From UBA4427 sp046351135 (GTDB taxonomy: Bacteria > Myxococcota_A > UBA9160 > UBA4427), in the NCBI GenBank assembly GCA_046351135.1, contig JAXLZA010000005.1:124001-188000 (forward strand): a stretch of DNA of 64,000 nucleotides. The letters are read 5' to 3'. Each line of letters begins with the position of its first letter. Positions within the stretch are counted from its first letter, which is position 1. A model generated the notes under the pieces. The model had not been told where the DNA came from, did no database searches, and saw only the letters and a list, made by a program, of their open reading frames with translations. The translations under genes and the position numbers were made by a program. Shown piece after piece: positions 45,063-53,526 of this stretch.

Positions 45063-47327
45063 ATGGCCGCGAGTGCCCCGACCCGACCGAGCCCGGCTGC
45101 CGCTCCGAAGATCGTCCACCGCGCCTGCCCGACCTGCGAGGCCAGCTGCGGCCTCGACGTCGAGATCGATCCGGCGGCGCGGCGTGTGCTGCGGATCGAG
45201 GGCGACCGCGAGGACGCGCGCAGCCAGGGCTACCTCTGCCCCAAGGCCTACGCCATGAAGGAGATCTACGAGGATCCCGAGCGGCTGCGGCGACCGTTGC
45301 GCAAGAAGGCCGACGGGACCTGGGAGGAGCTCGACTGGGACACGGCGCTCGAGTACGCCGCGAGCCGCTTGAAGGTGATCAAGGAAAAGTACGGTGCCAA
45401 CGCGAACGGCTTCTACATCGGCAACCCGACGGGCCACAACGTCGGCGGCCAGCTCTACCTGCCGCCCCTGATGAACGCCCTCGGCACGCAGCGCTCGTTC
45501 TCCGCCGGCACCATGGACCAGTTCCCGCAGAACGTCGCCCTCCACACCATGCTGGGCGAGCCGTGGATGTTCCCGATCCCCGATCTCGAGCGGACGGAGT
45601 TCTTCGTCTGCATGGGCGGCAATCCGCTCGTCTCCCAGGGCAGCCTGATGTCCGGGCCGAACGTCAAGAAGCGCCTGGGCGCGATCGTCCAGCGCGGGGG
45701 CCGGGTCGTCACGATCGACCCGCGCCGGACCGAGACCGCCGAGATCGCGAGCGAGCACGTCTTCATCCGGCCCGGTGCCGACGCGTACTTCCTGCTCTCG
45801 GTCTGTCAGGTGCTCTTCGCCGAGGGCCTCGTCCGCCCCGGCCGCCTCGCCGAGTTCACCGACGGCATCGATCGCATCCGCGAGCTCTCCGCGCCCTATA
45901 CGCCGGAGCGCGTCGCCGCGGCGACCGGCATCGCGCCCGAGACGACGCGCCGGCTCGTCCGCGACTTCTGCGCCGCGAAGGGCGCGTGGTACGGCCGCAT
46001 CGGGCTGTGCACCCAGGAGTTCGGGACGCTCGCGAGCTGGCTCGTCTACGTCGTCAACGTGCTGACCGGCCGCCTCGACGCCGAGGGCGGCATGCTCTTC
46101 CCGCGGCCGGCGACGGGCCGCTCGGAGCCCGGCCGCCCCGCCGAGCCCTTCCTCCATGGTCGCTATCGGACCGTCGCGCGCGGGATCCCCGAGGTCAGCG
46201 GCCAGATCCCCTGCGGCCTGATGGCCGAGGAAATGGAGCAGGCGAGCGCTGGCGAGCAGCGCATGCGTGGCTTCATCACCGTGATGGGCAATCCCGTGCT
46301 CTCGGCGCCCAACGGTGAGCGCCTCGCCGCGGCGATGGACGAGCTCGAGTTCATGGTCTCCCTCGACATCTATCTGAACGAGACGACGCGCCACGCGGAC
46401 CTGATCCTTCCGTCGACCGTCCAGCTGGAGCACGAGAACTACGACTTCCTCTTCGAAACCACGACCGTCCGCAACTTCGCGCGCTGGTCGCCCGCGGTCT
46501 TCGAGCCCGATGCGGAACAGCGCGACCACTGGCGGATCCTGATCGAGCTCGGCGCACGAATCGCGGGGGCACCGTGGGAGGTCGTCGACGACCTGATGAT
46601 CAAGGGCCTGCTCGCGATGGTCGTCGGCCCGGGGACGCGCTGTCCGAACGTCACGCCCGAGGAGGCCTTCGCGAAGCTCGAGGATCGCCACGGTCCGATG
46701 CGCATGATCGGCGCGCTGATCCGCGTCGGCCCCTACGGCGACCATTTCGACGAGAAGTCGGACGGCCTGAACCTGACGCGGCTGCGCGCCGCCCCGCACG
46801 GCATCGATCTCGGCCCGCTCGAAGCGAATCGCCTGCCCGCCGCACTGCCGATCCCGCGCATCCAGCTCGCCCCGGACTACGTCGTGGCCGACCTCGATCG
46901 CCTCGAGCGCGCATTCGCCGAGCGGAGCCGCGGCGACGGCCTCGTCCTCGTCGGTCGCCGCCAGATCCGGAACATGAACTCCTGGCTCCACAATCTCCCC
47001 GCCCTCGCCAAGGGCCCGAACCGCTGCACGCTGATCCTCCATCCGGACGACGCGAAGGCGCGCGGGATCGAGAGCGGCAAGCTCGTGCGCGTGCGCTCGC
47101 GGGTCGGCGCGAGCGAGGTCGAGTGCGTCGTCAGCGACGAGATGATGCCCGGCGTCGTCAGCCTGCCCCACGGCTACGGCCACACGCTCTCGGGGACGCG
47201 CCTCTCGGTCGCGCAGAAGAAGCAGCCGGGCGCCTGTGCGAACTACCTGACCGACGAGCTCGCCCTCGACGTGCCGTCGGGGACCCACGTCGCGAACGGC
47301 ATCCCGGTCGAGGTGCGGGCACTCTGA
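45063..47327 (+). CDS. Molybdopterin-dependent oxidoreductase with [4Fe-4S] site
   Basis: A 754-residue single-chain molybdoenzyme, BisC/FdhG superfamily. The [4Fe-4S] ligands are C22, C25, C29 and C59, within ACPTCEASC and GYLCPKA. Middle domains include FSAGTMDQFPQ near the expected molybdenum site and GGNPLVSQG, and the C-terminal dinucleotide-binding domain starts near LVGRRQIRNMNSWLHN. AGGAGG (45051-45056) precedes the ATG. No Tat signal is seen, so it is probably cytoplasmic. It is a paralogue of the truncated-looking one at 6146 but ends normally and has the more common DQ at the molybdenum loop. Substrate unknown. Confidence 0.88.
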   Translation: MAASAPTRPSPAAAPKIVHRACPTCEASCGLDVEIDPAARRVLRIEGDREDARSQGYLCPKAYAMKEIYEDPERLRRPLRKKADGTWEELDWDTALEYAASRLKVIKEKYGANANGFYIGNPTGHNVGGQLYLPPLMNALGTQRSFSAGTMDQFPQNVALHTMLGEPWMFPIPDLERTEFFVCMGGNPLVSQGSLMSGPNVKKRLGAIVQRGGRVVTIDPRRTETAEIASEHVFIRPGADAYFLLSVCQVLFAEGLVRPGRLAEFTDGIDRIRELSAPYTPERVAAATGIAPETTRRLVRDFCAAKGAWYGRIGLCTQEFGTLASWLVYVVNVLTGRLDAEGGMLFPRPATGRSEPGRPAEPFLHGRYRTVARGIPEVSGQIPCGLMAEEMEQASAGEQRMRGFITVMGNPVLSAPNGERLAAAMDELEFMVSLDIYLNETTRHADLILPSTVQLEHENYDFLFETTTVRNFARWSPAVFEPDAEQRDHWRILIELGARIAGAPWEVVDDLMIKGLLAMVVGPGTRCPNVTPEEAFAKLEDRHGPMRMIGALIRVGPYGDHFDEKSDGLNLTRLRAAPHGIDLGPLEANRLPAALPIPRIQLAPDYVVADLDRLERAFAERSRGDGLVLVGRRQIRNMNSWLHNLPALAKGPNRCTLILHPDDAKARGIESGKLVRVRSRVGASEVECVVSDEMMPGVVSLPHGYGHTLSGTRLSVAQKKQPGACANYLTDELALDVPSGTHVANGIPVEVRAL

Positions 47328-47336
47328 CGTTCGGTC

Positions 47337-47409
47337 GCACCGGCGCCGGAGGCGTGTGCGCCGGCATCGGAGCGCGGGGCGGCCTCGTCGCCGGTGCCTT
47401 GCCCCGCGC
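47337..47409. terminator. Interleaved inverted repeats between convergent genes
   Basis: Two perfect 9-base pairs interleave: GCACCGGCG (47337-47345) with CGCCGGTGC (47389-47397), and GCGCGGGGC (47372-47380) with GCCCCGCGC (47401-47409). They lie between the molybdoenzyme stop (47327) and the convergent VOC stop (47431), so the region probably acts as a terminator for one or both. Confidence 0.55.
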
Positions 47410-47430
47410 GTCGATCGGGACCGCCCCTCT

Positions 47431-47850
47431 TCAGACGCTTTCGAGATGCCCCTTGCCGGGCACGTGATTGACCTCGATCCGGATGCCGTCGGGATCCTCG
47501 AAGAGGACCGAGTAGTAGCCGGGTGCGAAGCCGTCCTCGCGCGGGGGATGGACGATCGTCGCGCCGCGCTCCGCGACGAAGGCGTGGACCGCTTCGACGT
47601 CGGCGCGCTCGCGGGCGCGCAGGCAGAGATGGTGGAGACCGACGCGGCGCTGATCGAAGCGATCGCCGGCGTGCTTCGGATCGATGGGCGACAGCGCGAT
47701 GCCGGTCCGGCTTCCGATGCAGTAGAAGTAGGTCTCGCCGTCGATCAGGATCTTCATCTCGAAGAGCTCGAGCAGCGGCTTCCAGAAGGCACGCGCCCGC
47801 GGCAGGTCGGAGACCGTCAGCTGGATGTGGGCGACGCCGTTCAGCTGCAT
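47431..47850 (-). CDS. VOC family (glyoxalase-like) protein
   Basis: A 139-residue VOC-fold protein. Module 1 begins GVAHIQLTVSDLPRARAFW (His as first ligand), and module 2 GLHHLCLRAR with His, ending DPDGIRIEVNHV with the Glu ligand, so a complete 2-His-1-Glu metal site is predicted. It could be a lactoylglutathione lyase relative, epimerase or dioxygenase. It is the last gene of the ileS-crotonase-VOC unit, 56 bases after the crotonase stop. Confidence 0.82.
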   Translation of the reverse strand: MQLNGVAHIQLTVSDLPRARAFWKPLLELFEMKILIDGETYFYCIGSRTGIALSPIDPKHAGDRFDQRRVGLHHLCLRARERADVEAVHAFVAERGATIVHPPREDGFAPGYYSVLFEDPDGIRIEVNHVPGKGHLESV

Positions 47851-47906
47851 GGCTCCTCCTCCGATCGGCGGGATCGGTGCCGCGTCGCCGGAGCGACGGC
47901 CCTGGC

Positions 47907-48599
47907 TCAGGCCTTGATCAGGCCGTCGAGGTTGGCGTCGAGGTTCGCCCGGATCCGCTCGGCGACCTCACCCTGGGCCAGGCGCTTGTTGTTGCGGAAG
48001 GCGCGCGGCTCGAGCTCCCCGAGCCGCCGGGCCACCGCGAGGACCTCGGCCTCGAGGGCCTCGGCGTCGACCACCCGATCGAGGAAGCCCGCGTCGACCG
48101 CGGTCTCGGGGTCGTAGATCTCGGACTGGACGACGGCGCGCAGGAAGTGGCGCTTCGAGAGCCGCAGCCGCGTCGTCTCGATCGCGAAGGCCGGCAGCGT
48201 CATGCCGATCGCCGTCTCGTTGAGGCCGAGCTTGAACGCGCCCCTGGCCCCGATCCGGTAGTCGCCCGCCATCGCGAGGAAGGCGCCCATCGCGATCGCG
48301 TGGCCCGTGCAGCCGACGACGACGGGGCGCGGGCAGTCGAGGATCGCGGCGATCAGCTGCCCGCCCGCCTTGACCATCTCCCGCGCGGCGGCCGGCCCCT
48401 GCTTCATGATCCCGAGATCGAAGCCGCCGCTGAACATGCCGGGCCGACCGAAGAGCGCGACGGCCCGCGCCTCGTGCTCGGCGGCGGCGAGCTCGGCGAT
48501 GAGAGCGCGGGCGACGTCGGTCGAGATCGCGTTGGGCTTGCCGTGGTCGAGGCGCAGGATCCGGATCCCGTCGACCGTCTCGCTCGTCGGGGACGCCAT
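47907..48599 (-). CDS. Crotonase/enoyl-CoA hydratase family, short form
   Basis: A 230-residue crotonase, about 30 residues shorter than the usual form. It has ILRLDHGKPNAIS, LFGRPGMFSGGFDLGI (first oxyanion loop) and GCTGHAIAMGAFLAMAGDYRIGA (second). LNETAIGMTLPAFA shows that the first catalytic Glu position is present. These short crotonases (PhaB-type and EchA-like) are common in actinobacteria and deltaproteobacteria. The ATG at 48599 is 2 bases after the ileS stop, so it is cotranslated with a housekeeping tRNA synthetase. Confidence 0.83.
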   Translation of the reverse strand: MASPTSETVDGIRILRLDHGKPNAISTDVARALIAELAAAEHEARAVALFGRPGMFSGGFDLGIMKQGPAAAREMVKAGGQLIAAILDCPRPVVVGCTGHAIAMGAFLAMAGDYRIGARGAFKLGLNETAIGMTLPAFAIETTRLRLSKRHFLRAVVQSEIYDPETAVDAGFLDRVVDAEALEAEVLAVARRLGELEPRAFRNNKRLAQGEVAERIRANLDANLDGLIKA

Positions 48600-48601
48600 G
48601 T

Positions 48602-51600
48602 TCAGCCGCTCCGCGCGATCGAATAGCGCACGGTCGCTCCCGCGAGCGCCGTCTCGTCCGAAGCCTCGCCCGCTCCCCTGCCCCCGGCCGCGCCCTTCGC
48701 ATCGGATCGGAACTCCGTCGCGAGGACCTCCCGGGCGATCAGCTCGCCGTGCTCCCGGAGCGCCTCCGCGACCGCGGCGTCGTCGCAGGCCCAGTCGATC
48801 CGGACGCGATCCGAGACCGCGAAGCCCTTGTCCTTGCGCACCGTGTTGAAGAGGTTGATCGCGTCGCGGGCGACGCCCTCCCGCCGCAGCGCGTCGTCGA
48901 GGGCCGCGTCGAGCACGACGGTATACTCGCCGTCCGTCGCGATCGCGGCGTTCTCCTTCGCCGTCCGCTGGAGGATCACGTCCTCGAGCGTCAGCGCCTC
49001 TCCCTCGACGACGATCGACTCGCCGGCCTCGAGGCGCGCGACCTCGGCGAAGCCGAAGCCCGCGAGAATCGGGCCCATCTGCTTCAGCTTCGGCCCGCAG
49101 CGCTTGCCCAGGGTCTTGAAGTTCGGCTTGACGGCGACCGACGCGAAGGCACTCTCGTCCGCTTCGACGGCGACGGCCTTCACGTTGAGCTCGTCGGCGA
49201 TCAGCGCCGAGGCGGCGAGCACGTCGGCGCGGACGGCGGGGTCGCGGTGGACCACGGTGATCCCGCGCAGGGGCTGGCGGACCTTGATCTTGTGGTCCTC
49301 GCGGACGCGCCGGCCGAGGGTCGCGAGCGCCCGCACCGTCGCCATCCGCCGCTCGAGCGCCGCGTCGATCTGCGCCGCTTCGACCCGCGGATAATCGCAC
49401 CAGTGGATGCTCGCCGGCGCCTTCGCGTCGACGGGACGGACCAGCTTCTGGTAGACCGTCTCGGTCAGGAACGGCATGAACGGCGCGAGCACCTTCGAGA
49501 AGGTCGTCAGGACCTCGTAGAGCGTCGCGAAGGCGTTCGCCTTGTCGCGATCGTCCTCGGACTTCCAGAAGCGCGCGCGCGAGCGCCGCACGTACCAGTT
49601 CGTCAGGTCGTCGATGAAGGCGACCAGGCGCGGGACGACGGTGTAGAGCCGGTAGGCCTCCATCTCGACGTTGACGTCGCGGATCAGGCTCTGGAGGACC
49701 GAGAGGATCCAGCGATCGATGTCGGCCCGCTCCGCGAGGGGAGCCGCCCCGCCTGCACGCGGATCCCAGCCGTCGACGCTCGCGTAGGTCGTGAAGAACG
49801 AGAGCACGTTCCAGTACGGCAGGACGACGGTGCGCACGATCTCCTTGAGCCCGGCCTCGTCGAAGCGGAGCTCCTCGGCGCGCACGACGGGCGAGTCGAT
49901 CATGTAGGCGCGCAGGGCGTCGGCGCCGAAGGCGTCGAGCATCTCGTTGGGATCGGGATAGTTCTTGAGCCGCTTCGACATCTTCTTGCCGTCGCGGGCC
50001 AGGATCAGCCCGTTCACGATCACGTTGCGATAGGGGCTCCGGCCGAAGAGGCTGACGCCCAGGACCAGCAGCGTGTAGAACCAGCCGCGGGTCTGGTCGA
50101 GGCCTTCGGCGATGAAGTGGGCCGGGAAGAAGGCGTCGAGCTCGTCCTTGCGCTCGAAGGGATAGTGCTGCTGGGCGTAGGGCATCGAGCCGGACTCGAA
50201 CCAGCAGTCGAGGACCTCCGGCGTGCGGCGATAGGTCTTGCCGTCCTTGCGGATCAGGATCGGATCGACGACATGCTTGTGGAGATCGTCGATCCGGACG
50301 CCGGACAGGGCCTCGAGCTCGGCCCGCGAGCCGACGCAGATCATGTCCTGCGGATCCTCGACGTTGATCCAGACGGGGATGCACGAGCCCCAGTAGCGAT
50401 TGCGGCTGATGTTCCAGTCGTTCGCCTCGGCGAGCCAGTTGCCGAAGCGGTTCGTCCCGATGTGGGCGGGCACCCAGCCGATCGCCTCGTTCGCGGCGAC
50501 GAGGTCGGCGCGCAGGTCCTCGACCTTCACGTACCAGGCGTCGATGGCGCGGTAGATCAGCGGCGTATCCGTCCGCTCGCAGAACGGATAGCTGTGCTCG
50601 ATCGTCGATTGCTGGACGAGGCGGCCCTCGTCCTTCAGGCGCTTGATGATCGCCCGGTCCGCGTCCTTGCAGACCTGGCCCAGGTAGTCGACGACGGGCG
50701 CCACGAAGCGCGCCTCGGCGTCGAGGGGATCGACGAGATCGATGCCGACCCGGCGGCAGACGCGGAAATCGTCCTCACCGTAGGCCGGGGCGAGATGAAC
50801 GATGCCCGTGCCGTCCTCGGTCGTGACGAAGCCGTCCTCGAGGACGACGAAGGCGCGGCCGGGATCGCGCCCGGCGCGGTCCGCGAAGTACGGGAAGAGC
50901 GGCGCATAGCGCAGCCCGACGAGCTCGCCGGAACCGACCCGCCGGACGAAGCGGAAGCGCTCGCCTTCCGCGCCGGCACCGGCCGCGGCGCCGCCGGCCC
51001 CGGCCTGCCCGTCGGCGAGGGCCGCGGCGAGCTTCTTGTCGTAGGCGGCGAGGCGCGCCGAGGCGAGGACGAGGCGGTCCCCGCCCGCGAGCTCCTCGAC
51101 CAGCGCGTACTCGATCGCCGGCCCCACGCAGAGGGCGAGGTTCGAGGGCAGCGTCCAGGGCGTCGTCGTCCAGGCCGTCAGGAAGACGCGACCGGAGGGA
51201 CCAGCCTCGAGCGGCGAAGCCTGGCCGTCGCGCCCGCCCACGACCTCGAAGCGGACGGTGATCGCGGGGTCCTGGACGTCCTTGTAGTTCTTGTTGGCCT
51301 CGAAGTTCGAGAGCGGCGTCGCCAGCTTGCACGAATACGGCATGATCCGGTAGCTGCGGTAGACGCGGCCCTTCTCCCAGAGCTGCTGGAAGACCCACCA
51401 GACCGACTCCATGAAGTCGGGGTCCATCGTCTTGTAGTCGTCGTCGAAGTCGACCCAGCGGCCCATGCGCGCGACGGTGCGCCGCCACTCGCCGACGTAG
51501 GTCTGGACCATCCGGCGACACTGCTCGTTGAAGACGTCGACCCCGCGCTCGGCGATCGCCGCGGCGCCGGACAGGCCGAGCGCCTCCTGGGCGAGGGCCT

Positions 51601-51898
51601 CGATCGGGAGGCCGTGGCAATCCCAGCCAAAGCGGCGCTCGACGTGGTGGCCGCGCATGCTCCAGAAGCGCGGGACGATGTCCTTGATCGTGCCGGCGAG
51701 CAGATGGCCGTAGTGGGGCGTCCCGGTCGCGAAGGGCGGGCCGTCGTAGAAGACGAAGGAGGGTCGGCCCTGGCGTCGGCGATTGCTCTCGCGGAACGCG
51801 TCGAGCTGCTCCCAGAGCGCGAGGACCTCGCGCTCGAGCTGCGGGAAGTCCGCGGTCGCCTCGACGCGCTCGAAGACCGGACGGCGGGCCGTGCTCAT
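48602..51898 (-). CDS. ileS: Isoleucyl-tRNA synthetase (long/eukaryotic-like type)
   Basis: A 1098-residue class Ia synthetase that charges tRNA-Ile. The HIGH-like motif reads HYGH in PPFATGTPHYGH near residue 55, GWDCHGLPIE follows, the editing domain contains LTAWTTTPWTLPSN, and the KMSKR motif is intact in DGKKMSKRLKN. At ~1100 residues it belongs to the longer IleS2 type seen in eukaryotes and various bacteria, a group including mupirocin-tolerant enzymes; tolerance here is only possible. The ATG at 51898 starts at FERVEATADFPQLE, as is usual; the frame is open further without family sequence. Confidence 0.95.
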   Translation of the reverse strand: MSTARRPVFERVEATADFPQLEREVLALWEQLDAFRESNRRRQGRPSFVFYDGPPFATGTPHYGHLLAGTIKDIVPRFWSMRGHHVERRFGWDCHGLPIEALAQEALGLSGAAAIAERGVDVFNEQCRRMVQTYVGEWRRTVARMGRWVDFDDDYKTMDPDFMESVWWVFQQLWEKGRVYRSYRIMPYSCKLATPLSNFEANKNYKDVQDPAITVRFEVVGGRDGQASPLEAGPSGRVFLTAWTTTPWTLPSNLALCVGPAIEYALVEELAGGDRLVLASARLAAYDKKLAAALADGQAGAGGAAAGAGAEGERFRFVRRVGSGELVGLRYAPLFPYFADRAGRDPGRAFVVLEDGFVTTEDGTGIVHLAPAYGEDDFRVCRRVGIDLVDPLDAEARFVAPVVDYLGQVCKDADRAIIKRLKDEGRLVQQSTIEHSYPFCERTDTPLIYRAIDAWYVKVEDLRADLVAANEAIGWVPAHIGTNRFGNWLAEANDWNISRNRYWGSCIPVWINVEDPQDMICVGSRAELEALSGVRIDDLHKHVVDPILIRKDGKTYRRTPEVLDCWFESGSMPYAQQHYPFERKDELDAFFPAHFIAEGLDQTRGWFYTLLVLGVSLFGRSPYRNVIVNGLILARDGKKMSKRLKNYPDPNEMLDAFGADALRAYMIDSPVVRAEELRFDEAGLKEIVRTVVLPYWNVLSFFTTYASVDGWDPRAGGAAPLAERADIDRWILSVLQSLIRDVNVEMEAYRLYTVVPRLVAFIDDLTNWYVRRSRARFWKSEDDRDKANAFATLYEVLTTFSKVLAPFMPFLTETVYQKLVRPVDAKAPASIHWCDYPRVEAAQIDAALERRMATVRALATLGRRVREDHKIKVRQPLRGITVVHRDPAVRADVLAASALIADELNVKAVAVEADESAFASVAVKPNFKTLGKRCGPKLKQMGPILAGFGFAEVARLEAGESIVVEGEALTLEDVILQRTAKENAAIATDGEYTVVLDAALDDALRREGVARDAINLFNTVRKDKGFAVSDRVRIDWACDDAAVAEALREHGELIAREVLATEFRSDAKGAAGGRGAGEASDETALAGATVRYSIARSG

Positions 51899-52209
51899 GT
51901 CGATTCCTGGTTCCTTTCTTGCGATCCGTCCGTCCGCCGATCCGTTCGTCCACCCGTCCAGCACCGGCCCGCGCGGGGTCCCGATCGCCTCGACGCATCG
52001 TCCGGCGCCGTCGTGGCGCGCGGGCCCCGCGCCGATCGCCGGTGGGCGGGAGTATCGGGGAACCTCGTTCGGAGAGGCAACCACCCGGCTCCGGGGCCGT
52101 GCGCGCACCGCGCTCGAGCTCGATCGGGTGCACGGGTCGGGACGGCTCCTGAGCCGCGCGGGGCTGTGCTAATGACTCGCCCAGTCAGCGATAAGGAGAG
52201 TCCGTCGAC
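51899..52209. other. Divergent intergenic region of ileS and doxX
   Basis: This 311-base gap separates ileS (minus) from the doxX gene (plus). It holds a probable promoter and operator for doxX (52170-52187), the ribosome site AAGGAG (52193-52198), and short GTCC-rich repeats near 51930-51960. I see no T-box, small RNA or additional reading frame with coding character. Confidence 0.6.
52170..52187 (+). promoter_or_regulatory. -10 box overlapped by a TetR-type operator, upstream of doxX
   Basis: The hexamer TAATGA (52170-52175), preceded by TGC, is a good extended -10 candidate. Overlapping it, TGACT (52173-52177), N5, AGTCA (52183-52187) is an inverted repeat resembling many TetR/AcrR-family operators (TGACT...AGTCA). 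Repression of the doxX-crotonase pair by a TetR-like repressor is inferred; no such gene lies in the window. Confidence 0.5.
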
Positions 52210-52650
52210 ATGGATCTCGGTCAACTGCTCCTCGGTACGAACCCCATGTTCACCGACGTCGCCCTCCTGATCGGCCGGGTCGCGATCGGCGTCTGCTTCA
52301 TGATCCACGCCTTCGGCAAGCTCGGCTGGGTCGGATCGGGCTCGATGGAGGGCTTCGCGCGCTGGCTCGGCAGTCTCGGCGTCCCGATGCCCGAGCTCCA
52401 GGCGCGCATGGCGATGCTGTCGGAGCTCGTCGGCGGGGCCTGTCTCGCGCTGGGCCTCGCGACGCGGCCGGCCTGCGTGGCGCTGATCGGGACGATGCTG
52501 GTCGCCGGCATCGTCGGCCACCGCGGCGCGGGCTACCTGATCACGAACAATCCGCCGGGCGCCGAGTACACCATCAACCTCGCGGTCGTCTGCCTGATGT
52601 TCTTCCTGATCGGACCCGGAGCGATCTCGCTCGACGCGATGCTCTTCTAG
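52210..52650 (+). CDS. DoxX family integral membrane protein
   Basis: A 146-residue protein with four predicted membrane helices (VALLIGRVAIGVCFMIHAFGK, MLSELVGGACLALGLA, ACVALIGTMLVAGIVGH and INLAVVCLMFFLIG, in outline). DoxX proteins are small quinone-associated or redox-stress membrane proteins of unclear mechanism. AAGGAG at 52193-52198 sets the ATG at 52210. The gene leads a pair with a crotonase (14-base gap) under a probable repressor site. Confidence 0.85.
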   Translation: MDLGQLLLGTNPMFTDVALLIGRVAIGVCFMIHAFGKLGWVGSGSMEGFARWLGSLGVPMPELQARMAMLSELVGGACLALGLATRPACVALIGTMLVAGIVGHRGAGYLITNNPPGAEYTINLAVVCLMFFLIGPGAISLDAMLF

Positions 52651-52664
52651 CGCGGAGCGCCGAC

Positions 52665-53465
52665 ATGCCCGATCTGCTCGTCGAACGCGAAGACCACGTC
52701 CTCACTCTCACGATGAACCGCCCCTCGCGCTACAACGCGCTCTCGGGGGCGATGCTCATCCGGATGTACGACGCCTACTGCGAGGCGTCGGCCGATCCGG
52801 AGATCCGCTGCATCATCGTGACCGGCGCCGGCGGAAACTTCTGCTCCGGAGCGGACCTGAAGGGCATGGCGGGCAACGCCGGCGACGAGGACACGGGCGT
52901 CGACGTCCAGGCCCGCATGAAGGCCGACCCCGACATCCACTGGAAGGCGCTGTTCCGCGGCTACCGGCCGACCAAGCCGATCATCGCCGCCGTCGAGGGC
53001 GTCGCGATCGCCGGAGGGACCGAGATCCTGCAGGCCATGGAGATCCGCGTCGCCGGCGAGAGCGCGCGCTTCGGCGTCTCCGAGGCGCGCTGGTCGCTGT
53101 ATCCGATGGGTGGATCGGCGGTGCGCCTGCCCCGCCAGATCCCGTACACCCACGCGGCCGAGATCCTCCTGACCGGCAAGCACGTCTCGGCGCGCGAGGC
53201 CCTCGCGATCGGCCTGATCGGCCACGTCGTCCCCGACGGCCAGGCCCTCGCCAAGGCCCGCGAGATCGCCGCCGTGATCGCTTCGAACGGTCCGCTCGCG
53301 GTCGAGGCCATCACGCGGACGCTCCACGAGACCGACGGCATGAAGCTCGACGAGGCCCTCGCCCACGAGTTCGACTACGGGCAGGCCGTCTTCGCGAGCC
53401 GCGACGCCAAGGAAGGCCCGAAGGCCTTTGCCGAGAAGCGCAAGCCGAAGTTCGAGCGCCGCTGA
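52665..53465 (+). CDS. Enoyl-CoA hydratase/isomerase (crotonase) family
   Basis: A 266-residue crotonase with LTLTMNRPSRYNAL, TGAGGNFCSGADLKGM (first oxyanion loop), VEGVAIAGGTEILQAMEIRVAG (second loop) and EARWSLYPMGGSAVRLPRQI. The last resembles EchA-type actinobacterial enzymes. The C-terminal FAEKRKPKFERR is typical. It follows doxX in the same operon. Its reaction on a CoA ester cannot be assigned further. Confidence 0.88.
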   Translation: MPDLLVEREDHVLTLTMNRPSRYNALSGAMLIRMYDAYCEASADPEIRCIIVTGAGGNFCSGADLKGMAGNAGDEDTGVDVQARMKADPDIHWKALFRGYRPTKPIIAAVEGVAIAGGTEILQAMEIRVAGESARFGVSEARWSLYPMGGSAVRLPRQIPYTHAAEILLTGKHVSAREALAIGLIGHVVPDGQALAKAREIAAVIASNGPLAVEAITRTLHETDGMKLDEALAHEFDYGQAVFASRDAKEGPKAFAEKRKPKFERR

Positions 53466-53526
53466 GAGCCGCGGAGGGCGCCGAGGCGCCGAGATGCGCC
53501 GCTGAGCCGACCCGGTCGGGGCGTGC

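Noticed and set aside
51899..52209. T-box or other riboswitch upstream of ileS
   Set aside because: No specifier-loop/antiterminator arrangement or T-box sequence is visible, and T-boxes are mostly found in Firmicutes-type genomes.
48749..52270. Plus-strand open frame of 1173 codons opposite ileS
   Set aside because: It mirrors the tRNA synthetase and has no recognisable domain; a shadow of high-GC coding bias.
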